Made by a program: the position numbers and the translations under genes. Below, one piece after another: positions 16,032-22,824 of a DNA stretch of 22,824 nucleotides. Within the stretch, counting starts at the first letter, position 1. Every line of letters starts with the position of its first letter. The stretch covers positions 1 through 22,824 of the forward strand of contig JALRIQ010000142.1 of NCBI GenBank assembly GCA_023277325.1, in the 5' to 3' direction. A model generated the notes under the pieces. The model did not search any database and was not told the DNA's origin. It saw nothing but the letters and a program-made list of their open reading frames with translations. The DNA comes from Bacteroidia bacterium (GTDB lineage Bacteria; Bacteroidota; Bacteroidia; UBA8524).

Positions 16032-16706
16032 ATGAAAATAAACGTCATGAAAAAATTAATCCTTGTACTCGCAGCAGGTGTATTTCTAGCTGCCTGTGGA
16101 GAATCTAAAAAAACTGCTGAAGAAACGCAGGAAGTAGCCAACGCTGGAACTGAAGCTGTAACCTATACAGTTGACCCAGCCGCCTCTCAAGTAGAATGGG
16201 CCGGCGCGAAACTCGCAGACACTAAGCACAACGGAACAGTTCAACTTACTTCTGGAAGCCTGGCTTTCGAAGGTGGTAACCTAACTGCAGGTAACTTCGT
16301 AATCGACATGAGCACTATCGCTGATGCTGACCTTACTGAAGAAATGGGACAATCTAAATTGGTAGGTCACTTGAAGAGTGCTGACTTCTTTATGGTTGAT
16401 TCTTTCCCAACTGCCATGTTCGAAATCACCGGAGTGGAAAAACTTGAAGAAGGTGCTGAAGGAACACATATGGTAAAAGGTAACTTGACTATCAAAGGCC
16501 AAACTCACGGAATTTCTTTCCCAGCTACGATTTCACAAACTGAAACAGGTGCATCTGCTTCTGCTTCTTTTGAAATCAATCGTAACGAGTGGGGTATCGT
16601 TTGGGGGGGTTCACAAGAGCCAAACCAAGGTATTATCGATTTCTTGAAAAACAACTTGATCCAAGACATGATTTCCTTCAAGGTAAATCTTGTTGCAGGA
16701 AAATAA
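16032..16706 (+). CDS. YceI-family lipoprotein
   Basis: Periplasmic or outer-membrane lipoprotein of the YceI family, 224 residues from this start. The signal peptide KKLILVLAAGVFLAAC ends at a lipobox Cys, residue 21. From about 45 the YceI lipocalin-like barrel follows: YTVDPAASQVEWAGAK, LTAGNFVIDM, LVGHLKSADFFMVDSFPTA and the ASFEINRNEWGI strand. The family binds amphiphilic, isoprenoid-like molecules; the ligand here is unknown. ATG 16032 lies nine bases after the -7 box. ATG 16047 (MKKLILVL) is an equally possible start and gives a cleaner signal peptide. A terminator follows, so it is transcribed alone. Confidence 0.9.
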   Translation: MKINVMKKLILVLAAGVFLAACGESKKTAEETQEVANAGTEAVTYTVDPAASQVEWAGAKLADTKHNGTVQLTSGSLAFEGGNLTAGNFVIDMSTIADADLTEEMGQSKLVGHLKSADFFMVDSFPTAMFEITGVEKLEEGAEGTHMVKGNLTIKGQTHGISFPATISQTETGASASASFEINRNEWGIVWGGSQEPNQGIIDFLKNNLIQDMISFKVNLVAGK

Positions 16707-16728
16707 TTTCTCTCGATTGAATAGTATG

Positions 16729-16755
16729 AAAGCCACCCCGAAGGGTGGCTTTTTC
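16729..16755 (+). terminator. Terminator of the YceI gene
   Basis: GCCACCC pairs with GGGTGGC around a CGAA loop, with A residues before and TTTTT after, 23 bases past the stop. Confidence 0.9.
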
Positions 16756-16779
16756 GTTTTACAACAACGCCATTTGTCG

Positions 16780-16787
16780 TACTTTCG
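16780..16787 (+). promoter_or_regulatory. -7 box TACTTTCG of the CapA-family gene
   Basis: TACTTTCG lies five bases before the ATG at 16793. The 16-mer TTGTCGTACTTTCGCA around it is identical to the one before the helicase gene (80-95). Confidence 0.55.
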
Positions 16788-16792
16788 CAGCA

Positions 16793-18139
16793 ATGAGCCA
16801 ACGAATATTTCCTGCGGTATCCACCTTTACCTGGCAAGGCAAAGTGCTGGTTGCTGTCATTCGTTTTTTGGGCCTCTTTCTTCGCCTCTTTTACCGCTCT
16901 CATCGGCCAGTACCCAACTTTGAAGAAAACCCGGCTCACTATTCGGCCAAAGACATTCTTTATTTCGCCTATAAATACTACCTGAAACCGCCTGAAAAGG
17001 CCGAGACGGATAGCCTGCAAAACTATTTCCATAACATGAACTTCTCTTTTCCAAAGCTTGCGGAAGGGAGTCCGGAAATACAGCTCAGCAGCGGCGGTGA
17101 TTTAATGCCTTACCATTGGCTAAACGAGGAAAACACCCAGCATTTATGGGACGAAATCGGCCCTTGGTATTTTAATGCCGATATCGTTTTTGCCAACTTG
17201 GAAACGCCCATAGATATCCATCAAAAAACAGGAATGGTTCCGGAAGTCATGCTCAACGACATGCACTTCAATGGCGATGAAAACCTCTTCAAGCTGTTTA
17301 ATGGAAGCGGAAAATTCAAAGGTTTCGATATCCTTTCAACCGCCAATAACCATAGCCTGGATATGGGCATCCAAGGCCTCCATCATACTCTAAACTTTCT
17401 CGACCAACAAGGCATCAAACATACCGGCACCGCCCGCTCTGCAGAAGAACAAAAGGAAATCAGAGTAATTGAAGCGAACGGAATGCGCATTGCCTTTGTG
17501 GCTGCCACTTATTGCCTAAACCATTTGAGCGTTCCAGAAGAGCATCCTTACTGTGTCAATGCAGGACGATTTAACCTGCCCAATGCAGACGTAAGCCCTA
17601 TCCGTCGTTTGGTAGAAGATGCACGCAGCCAGGCCGACTTTGTGGTGCTCTCCCTGCATAACGGAAATGCCTACCAAGCCTATCCATCGCAACATACAAT
17701 GGATAATGTGCACCGCATATTTGAAACTTGCGGACCAGATTTAATTTTAGGAAGTCATCCACATAACCCACAGCCGATTGAACAATACAACTATACCTGC
17801 CCGTATACCGGAAAAGTGAAAAACAGCATAGCCGTTTACAGTCAGGGAGATTTTGTCGCTTATGATATTTTCACCTGGTGCCACTTGCATTTAGGCATCA
17901 AGTTTACTTTGGGTCGTGATACCGCGGGTACCGTTTGCATCAGTGCGATGGAAGTTATGCCTCAATTCCTCTGGCATGGCGATAAACACCAGGGATTCGA
18001 TTTTCGCTTTCTTCCGCTCAAGAAGGCCTTGGAAGCAGAGAAAAGCATGTCGAAAAGAAGTAAGAAAGAGCTGGCTGAAATCGATCGGTTTTGGAAAAGC
18101 CACTTGGCCCCATCGCTTTCTATCTATGAAGCACCCTAG
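16793..18139 (+). CDS. CapA-family (PGA_cap) metallophosphoesterase-like protein
   Basis: Protein of 448 residues in the family of the poly-gamma-glutamate synthesis protein CapA, which has a calcineurin-like metallophosphatase fold. Metal-site motifs are visible: GDLM (102-105), ANLETP (134-139), ANNHSLDMG (184-192), SHPH (321-324) and the later YSQGDFV. The family HWG motif appears here as LHNGNAY (288-294), so Trp is replaced by Asn. A hydrophobic stretch at 16-33 may anchor it to the inner membrane. No capB or capC genes are nearby, so a capsule role is doubtful. The start at 16793 follows the promoter box; an earlier ATG at 16745 lies inside the preceding terminator. Confidence 0.85.
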   Translation: MSQRIFPAVSTFTWQGKVLVAVIRFLGLFLRLFYRSHRPVPNFEENPAHYSAKDILYFAYKYYLKPPEKAETDSLQNYFHNMNFSFPKLAEGSPEIQLSSGGDLMPYHWLNEENTQHLWDEIGPWYFNADIVFANLETPIDIHQKTGMVPEVMLNDMHFNGDENLFKLFNGSGKFKGFDILSTANNHSLDMGIQGLHHTLNFLDQQGIKHTGTARSAEEQKEIRVIEANGMRIAFVAATYCLNHLSVPEEHPYCVNAGRFNLPNADVSPIRRLVEDARSQADFVVLSLHNGNAYQAYPSQHTMDNVHRIFETCGPDLILGSHPHNPQPIEQYNYTCPYTGKVKNSIAVYSQGDFVAYDIFTWCHLHLGIKFTLGRDTAGTVCISAMEVMPQFLWHGDKHQGFDFRFLPLKKALEAEKSMSKRSKKELAEIDRFWKSHLAPSLSIYEAP

Positions 18140-18186
18140 CATTCGGAGAAAATCATTTTCTTTGCAGTGTTTCTATTAACAGCATC

Positions 18187-18750
18187 ATGACCGAAGAGAT
18201 CAAGAATATCCTGGACAATACGCGTTCGAATATGGACAAGGCCATTCAGCATTTGAATGCCGAATTCAGTAAAATCCGAGCAGGAAAAGCGAGCCCATCG
18301 ATGTTAGAAGGCATCAATGTCGATTATTATGGCGCCATGACTCCCCTGAATCAGGCGGCCAATGTCAACTCTCCTGATGCCCGCACTTTGGTAATTCAGC
18401 CATGGGACAAATCGCTAATCGGAGCAATTGAAAAAGCCATAATGGAAAGTAACCTTGGCTTGAACCCCCAAAATGATGGGGAAGTTGTTCGTTTGAATGT
18501 TCCGCCTCTTACTGAAGAACGCAGAAAGCAGCTGGTTAAAACCGCTAAAAATGAGGCGGAAAACAGCAAAATCGCTGTGCGCAATATCCGTAAAGAGTCG
18601 AATGAGAAGGTGAAAAAACTTCAAAAAGACGGCCTTGCAGAGGATATGGCCAAAGATGCTGAAGCAAATGTTCAGCAGATCACAGACCAGTTCATTACCC
18701 GCATCGACGAAGTGGCTGCTGTGAAAGAAAAAGAAATCATGACCGTTTAA
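18187..18750 (+). CDS. frr: Ribosome recycling factor
   Basis: RRF of 187 residues, which with EF-G splits the ribosome after termination. Seen: SKIRAGKASPSMLEGINVDYYG, the conserved IQPWD and GLNPQNDGEVVRLNVPPLTEERR, and the long charged helix that follows. Full length. In many bacteria pyrH lies directly upstream; here it does not, and a CapA-family gene precedes it by 47 bases. The next gene starts one base after its stop, so they are cotranscribed. A weak box TTTCTTTG lies about 20 bases before the ATG. Confidence 0.97.
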   Translation: MTEEIKNILDNTRSNMDKAIQHLNAEFSKIRAGKASPSMLEGINVDYYGAMTPLNQAANVNSPDARTLVIQPWDKSLIGAIEKAIMESNLGLNPQNDGEVVRLNVPPLTEERRKQLVKTAKNEAENSKIAVRNIRKESNEKVKKLQKDGLAEDMAKDAEANVQQITDQFITRIDEVAAVKEKEIMTV

Positions 18751-18751
18751 C

Positions 18752-20701
18752 TTGGCAAACAAGTTTACATCTCGCTCAAGGCTGCAACGCAAACTTATCG
18801 TCGCTGCAGCCTTTTTTATGGGGCTTTTTTTGCTCCTGCTTCTCTTTAAAGGCAGTCTCTTTTCCTGGTTTTTAAACCGGCAAATAGAAGCCCTGAATAA
18901 GGGCGGAGAATACACCTTTCATATCGAAAAAGCCGAACTCATTGGCTTCTCAAAAGTTGAGTTCACGTCGATTTCCCTTTGTAAAAATTCGGGCGACAGC
19001 TTGGCCTTCATCAAAAATTTGGAGGTGGTAATTCGTCCTGCAAAGCTCCTGAGTCGCCAGCAACTGTTTAAATCCATGGCGCTTTCCAGCGGCTTTATCC
19101 AATATACCCGTTTAATTTCTGAGCCTGCAGACACCAACAGTCAGGTCGAAGAAAAGGAAGAAACAGCTCAGGATGAAGGTCTCCCCTGGAAATTATACCA
19201 AGCCTTCGAACGCTACTTTCCGTCGCAGATTGCCATAAGCGATTTTCATTTCAACTACCAGGATGCCTTGGGACATGTGGGCATTGCAATGGATAGCATT
19301 CAAGGAAATCAAGACCTGCTCCAGGGAATAATTGTACTGAAGGATGATCAGTCTGCCCAAACCTGGCATGTATCTGGACGTTTGGAGGATGGAATCGAAC
19401 TACGCGCCTTTGCAGAAGAAAAACAGGCATTGCCTGCCCTTTACCAACGTTTTGGCTTGGATTTGCGAAGTGATACAGTCGCTTTCTCTCTGGTTAAAAC
19501 AGGGATGTCTCCAGAGGGATTACGCTTCCATGTTTCAGCGAGTATCCTGGAACTCCAACTATTTCATCCTAAACTTTCCAGCGACACCCTTGGATTTCGC
19601 CGTTTGGCCACTGAGATGGACCTGAGTGCCGGTTATGGCTATATCCATATTGATAGCAGCTCTCGATTTACAGTGAATGAAGTTGAAGGAAACTTTGCGC
19701 TGCAAGCTCCTCTTACCCGTTCTGGAAATAAGTATGGATTGCTCATAAAAACGGAACAAATTCCTGCGCAAAACTTTTTTAATTCCCTGCCGCAAGGAGC
19801 ATTTGATGATACCCGTGGAATAAAGGCTTCTGGAGAACTCGCCTATACCCTTCGTTTTTATATGGATGGAAGCAAGCCGAACGACCTTGTATTCGATGCG
19901 TATTTCACGAAAAAAGACTTTAAAATACAGCAGTATGGGCAGAGTCGCCTCAATAAAATGAGCGATGAATTTGAGCATACGGTATACGAAAACGACAGGG
20001 CTTATCGCAGCTTTTTAGTCGGACCGAACAACCCGAAATTTACCCCGATTGAGGACGTTCCTCAAAAACTCATTCAGGCCATCCTCGTTTCTGAAGACCC
20101 TTCCTTTTTCCAGCATGGCGGATTCATCATTGAAGCCTTCCGCGAATCGATAGCCACGAACTACAAAGCAGGAAGTTTCAAACGTGGGGGAAGTACCATT
20201 TCCATGCAGTTGATTAAAAATGTGTTCCTAAGCCGCAAGAAGACTGTTTTTCGAAAAATGGAAGAGGCGCTGCTCGTATGGCTTATCGAAGGCCAACACC
20301 TTACCTCGAAAGAAAGGATGATGGAAGTATACCTCAATATCATCGAGTGGGGGCCGGACATTTACGGTATCTTCGAAGCGAGTCAGTTTTATTTCAATAA
20401 AAAACCTGCAGAGCTGAGTTTTCCTGAATGCATCTACCTAGCAAACATCATCCCTCGGCCTAAAAAGTTCAAATACAGCTTTGAAAAGGACGGCAAACTG
20501 AGGCAGTATATGGTCGACTTGCAAACATTCATACTCAGGCGGATGTTAAGCAAACAAATAATCACGCCATCAGACACCCTTACCTATAACCCCTATATCC
20601 GCCTTCAGGGTGCGGCTAAAAACATGGTGGTGGAAGTTGACTCTTCCTTATTCGATTCATTGATTATAGAAGAGGCGCCCGTTTTAGAAATTATCCCTTA
20701 A
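18752..20701 (+). CDS. GT51 peptidoglycan glycosyltransferase with AsmA-like N-terminal region
   Basis: Membrane-anchored enzyme of 649 residues. Residues about 15-35 form a single helix after a positive N-terminus. Residues about 40-400 are beta-rich and read like AsmA-type envelope proteins (FSKVEFTSISLCKNSGDSLA, LEVVIRPAKLL). The GT51 domain follows at about 415-620: SEDPSFFQHGG with catalytic Glu448, GGSTISMQ (479-486), RKMEEALLVWLIE and EVYLNIIEWGPDIYGI. It should polymerise lipid II glycan strands, as MtgA does. No penicillin-binding domain follows. The start is TTG at 18752, one base after the frr stop; no ATG gives the positively charged N-terminus. The AsmA-like label is by pattern only. 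Confidence 0.85.
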   Translation: MANKFTSRSRLQRKLIVAAAFFMGLFLLLLLFKGSLFSWFLNRQIEALNKGGEYTFHIEKAELIGFSKVEFTSISLCKNSGDSLAFIKNLEVVIRPAKLLSRQQLFKSMALSSGFIQYTRLISEPADTNSQVEEKEETAQDEGLPWKLYQAFERYFPSQIAISDFHFNYQDALGHVGIAMDSIQGNQDLLQGIIVLKDDQSAQTWHVSGRLEDGIELRAFAEEKQALPALYQRFGLDLRSDTVAFSLVKTGMSPEGLRFHVSASILELQLFHPKLSSDTLGFRRLATEMDLSAGYGYIHIDSSSRFTVNEVEGNFALQAPLTRSGNKYGLLIKTEQIPAQNFFNSLPQGAFDDTRGIKASGELAYTLRFYMDGSKPNDLVFDAYFTKKDFKIQQYGQSRLNKMSDEFEHTVYENDRAYRSFLVGPNNPKFTPIEDVPQKLIQAILVSEDPSFFQHGGFIIEAFRESIATNYKAGSFKRGGSTISMQLIKNVFLSRKKTVFRKMEEALLVWLIEGQHLTSKERMMEVYLNIIEWGPDIYGIFEASQFYFNKKPAELSFPECIYLANIIPRPKKFKYSFEKDGKLRQYMVDLQTFILRRMLSKQIITPSDTLTYNPYIRLQGAAKNMVVEVDSSLFDSLIIEEAPVLEIIP

Positions 20702-20720
20702 TTCTTTAATTCGTATTGAG

Positions 20721-21800
20721 ATGTATAGATGCATACTCCTTTTTTCATTTGTCTTGGCCTTGAGTTTTTCTAACTCATCCGCACAACCCAAGGTGGATAC
20801 AACTTTTATCCAGCGATTTTCAAATAGGTTGGTAATCGCCCCTTATATCAGCTCAAGCACCAATACACTTGTTTTTAAGTCTTGGAATACCCCTATCGAT
20901 TCATCTCAAAACGTACGGTATCAACCCAATCTGAGAGGTGGTTTCGGATTAAGTTTTTCCTACCATATCATTGATTTCTCGATTGGGTTCCGACAAAAAA
21001 TGAGTGAGGAGAGTGAAAAACTCTATGGTAAAAGCAGTTCTTTCGCTTTGGATTTTAGGATTTGGGCAAACAAGAAAATCCTCACTGAATTCAACTTTCA
21101 AAGGGTAACAGGCTACGCAAATATCAGCACCCCTTTTTATGATACGCTCAATTTTCCGAAAAACTATCCTTTCGAGCATCGCGGAGATATTTCGGTAAAC
21201 ATGCTAAAGTTGCGTTCAGTGTACCTGTTCAATCCAGATAAATTTTCATACCGTTCCTCTTTCGGTTTTAGTGAGCGCCAGTTAAAAAGTGCTGTGGGAT
21301 TTCTTTTAAGCGCACAAGCCTATACTGAAGTAGCTTACGCAGATTCAGCCTTTATCCCACAACTTCTAAGTCAACAATACGGTAATGCAAGCGGTATTCA
21401 CCAGGTGGCCATTGCGGCCTTAGGATTAGCCCCAGGAATCGGGGGCACGTGGACCAAAGGGCGTTGGTTCCTTACCAGTATTCTTTTCGTGGGCGCCGAC
21501 TTACAACATTTTTCCTACGATGAACCAGGAACGAAAAATTTCAAATCAGAAAGAAAAATTACGGCTAACGCTGATTTTCGTTTTTCATTCGGATATAATG
21601 CCGATAAGTTGTTTTTCGGCTTTCAACTTACCTCCGATCATAACTTATTACGGCCTTCTCCTTTCAAAATAAATTCAAACTTCACAAGAAGCTATTTAAC
21701 CCTTGGCTACCGCTTTAATTCGCCTAAAATTTTAGATAAAAGTTATGACGCTGCGGTGAATACGATTATTCCGAAAAAGCTTCGGAAGTTTATGTATTGA
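20721..21800 (+). CDS. DUF4421 outer-membrane protein
   Basis: Exported protein of 359 residues. A signal peptide of about 21 residues ends NSSAQ. The mature part is made of alternating strands with aromatic ends (GGFGLSFSYHIIDFSIGFRQ, SFALDFRIWANKK, RKITANADFRFSFGY), as in an outer-membrane beta barrel. The opening DTTFIQRFSNRLVIAPYISS and the overall pattern match DUF4421, a Bacteroidota family of unknown function. It follows the GT51 gene by 19 bases and is probably in the same transcript, so a role in envelope building is possible but not shown. Confidence 0.8.
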   Translation: MYRCILLFSFVLALSFSNSSAQPKVDTTFIQRFSNRLVIAPYISSSTNTLVFKSWNTPIDSSQNVRYQPNLRGGFGLSFSYHIIDFSIGFRQKMSEESEKLYGKSSSFALDFRIWANKKILTEFNFQRVTGYANISTPFYDTLNFPKNYPFEHRGDISVNMLKLRSVYLFNPDKFSYRSSFGFSERQLKSAVGFLLSAQAYTEVAYADSAFIPQLLSQQYGNASGIHQVAIAALGLAPGIGGTWTKGRWFLTSILFVGADLQHFSYDEPGTKNFKSERKITANADFRFSFGYNADKLFFGFQLTSDHNLLRPSPFKINSNFTRSYLTLGYRFNSPKILDKSYDAAVNTIIPKKLRKFMY

Positions 21801-21805
21801 AAGTG

Positions 21806-21813
21806 TAATTTTG
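21806..21813 (+). promoter_or_regulatory. -7 box TAATTTTG of the UvrD-like gene
   Basis: A perfect TAnnTTTG box is separated from the ATG at 21818 by GAAG, and it starts six bases after the DUF4421 stop. GGAAG could also act as a weak Shine-Dalgarno sequence, although these are little used in this phylum. Confidence 0.55.
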
Positions 21814-21817
21814 GAAG

Positions 21818-22824
21818 ATGTCGCTTCTCCAAAATACTCTTTTCACCGATGAGTTAAACAAGCTAAATGCCGCACAAACAAAAGCGGTAAACGCGATTGA
21901 AGGTCCTGTTCTAGTTATCGCAGGGCCGGGAACGGGAAAAACACAAATCCTCGCTGCACGTATCGGGAATATTCTGCTGAAAACAGATACTCAACCGCAT
22001 AATATTCTTTGCCTAACGTATACCGATGCGGGAACCATCGCCATGCGCAAACGTTTGCTCCAATTCATCGGACCAGACGCCTACCGTGTCCATATTCATA
22101 CCTTCCATAGCTTCTGCAATATGGTTATCCAGGAAAACCTCGACTACTTTGGTCTTCGTGCCCTGGAACCTATATCCGATCTGGAGCAAATTGAGGTCCT
22201 GCATGAAATTATTGATGAGTTCGATGCGGGCAGTCCCTTGAAACGCTATAAGGGAGAAGTCTACTACGACACCCATAACCTCAAGTCGCTTTTCCAACTG
22301 ATGAAAAAGGAAGACTGGAAGCCGGGTTTTATCATCCAAAAGGCAGACGAATACATTGCTGAACTCCCCTTCCTCGATAAATTCATTTACAAGCGTGCCA
22401 ATGCCAAAACCGGGGTAAAAGTTGGCGATCCCAAGCAGAAAGACATCGATGCAGAAACGGCCAAAATGGAAAAGCTGAAAGCCGCGGCCAGAGCATTTGA
22501 AGCCTATCAGGAAAAACTAAAGAAAAGACACCGCTACGATTATGCGGATATGATCCTTTGGGTATTAGAAGCCTTTCGGGAAAACGAAGACTTACTGCGC
22601 AACTACCAGGAACGTTACCTCTATTATTTGGTGGATGAGTTTCAGGATACCAGCGGTGCACAAAGCGAATTGCTTGCTTCTTTAATCGATTATTGGGACG
22701 ACCCCAATGTCTTCGTAGTAGGCGATGATGATCAGTCTATCTATGCCTTCCAAGATGCCAATGTCAAGAATATCCTGAATTTTGCAAAACGCTACGAGCA
22801 GAGCATTAAGCGGGTAATGATGAC
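21818..22824 (+). CDS. UvrD/Rep-family DNA helicase (partial, cut by the window edge)
   Basis: Superfamily 1 ATP-dependent 3'-5' DNA helicase, 335 codons in the window and open at the right edge. Seen: the Q-motif region LNAAQTKAV, Walker A GPGTGKT (36-42), motif Ia ILCLTYTDAGTIAMRKRL, the HIHTFHSF region, Walker B DEFQDT (from Asp273) and VVGDDDQSIYAFQDA (Gln306). The TYTDAG form of motif Ia, rather than TFTNKA, suggests a branch apart from classical UvrD/PcrA. Such proteins in Bacteroidota may carry a C-terminal PD-(D/E)XK nuclease, which lies outside the window. A role in repair or replication restart is likely. Confidence 0.92.
   Translation, partial: MSLLQNTLFTDELNKLNAAQTKAVNAIEGPVLVIAGPGTGKTQILAARIGNILLKTDTQPHNILCLTYTDAGTIAMRKRLLQFIGPDAYRVHIHTFHSFCNMVIQENLDYFGLRALEPISDLEQIEVLHEIIDEFDAGSPLKRYKGEVYYDTHNLKSLFQLMKKEDWKPGFIIQKADEYIAELPFLDKFIYKRANAKTGVKVGDPKQKDIDAETAKMEKLKAAARAFEAYQEKLKKRHRYDYADMILWVLEAFRENEDLLRNYQERYLYYLVDEFQDTSGAQSELLASLIDYWDDPNVFVVGDDDQSIYAFQDANVKNILNFAKRYEQSIKRVMM

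Noticed and set aside
16505..17032. A minus-strand open frame spanning the YceI end, terminator and CapA-family start
   Set aside because: It crosses a terminator and a promoter and is antisense to two real genes.

Overview
The window reads as an ordinary chromosomal stretch of a Bacteroidota bacterium; order Flavobacteriales or a relative is my guess, not shown. Three things point there. The gene set includes a fused MurF-alanine racemase, a DUF4421 protein, a CarboxypepD_reg/Plug TonB-dependent receptor and YceI and YD-like lipoproteins. Promoters fit the Bacteroidota form (TTG, about 19 bases, then TAnnTTTG). Starts lack Shine-Dalgarno sequences. No phage, plasmid, CRISPR array or complete insertion sequence is visible.

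Layout. 1-1405: a simple tandem repeat, then a DbpA-like DEAD-box RNA helicase (+). 1406-5346: repeats, then trmL (-), a DUF429 protein (-), an SDR protein (-), an alpha/beta hydrolase (-) and a TetA-like MFS transporter (-). The last three follow aspS (5357-7108, -) in one tight run. 7269-8565: an intact YD-repeat lipoprotein and the broken remains of a paralogue (+). 8801-9418: a YihX-like HAD phosphatase (-). 9563-9636: a CAT-anticodon tRNA (+) with a terminator. 9637-11234: an AT-rich scar, then a TonB-dependent receptor (-) whose beta barrel is missing and replaced in frame by an unrelated tail. 11300-13440: mgtE and rsmA (-). 13488-15941: murF-alr fusion (+). 16032-16706: YceI lipoprotein (+). 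16793-18139: CapA-family protein (+). 18187-21800: frr, a GT51 glycosyltransferase with a long AsmA-like N-terminal part, and a DUF4421 outer-membrane protein (+). 21818-end: a UvrD/Rep helicase (+) cut by the window edge.

How the genes work together. Most are housekeeping: translation and RNA (aspS, trmL, rsmA, frr, dbpA-like, tRNA), cell wall (murF-alr, GT51), magnesium import (mgtE) and DNA repair (UvrD-like). The accessory signal lies at 7.2-11.3 kb, where a lipoprotein paralogue has decayed and a tRNA-linked rearrangement has destroyed a receptor gene.

Most interesting patterns. (1) At least six genes place a TAnnTT(T/C)G promoter box only 4-5 bases before the start codon, which predicts leaderless mRNAs. 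(2) Three degenerate arrays of 7-base units lie in intergenic gaps. (3) A 34-base palindrome has a degenerate second copy in the receptor leader. (4) There is a tRNA-proximal receptor chimera. (5) The SDR protein lacks its catalytic tyrosine. I found no clear previously undescribed multi-gene system.
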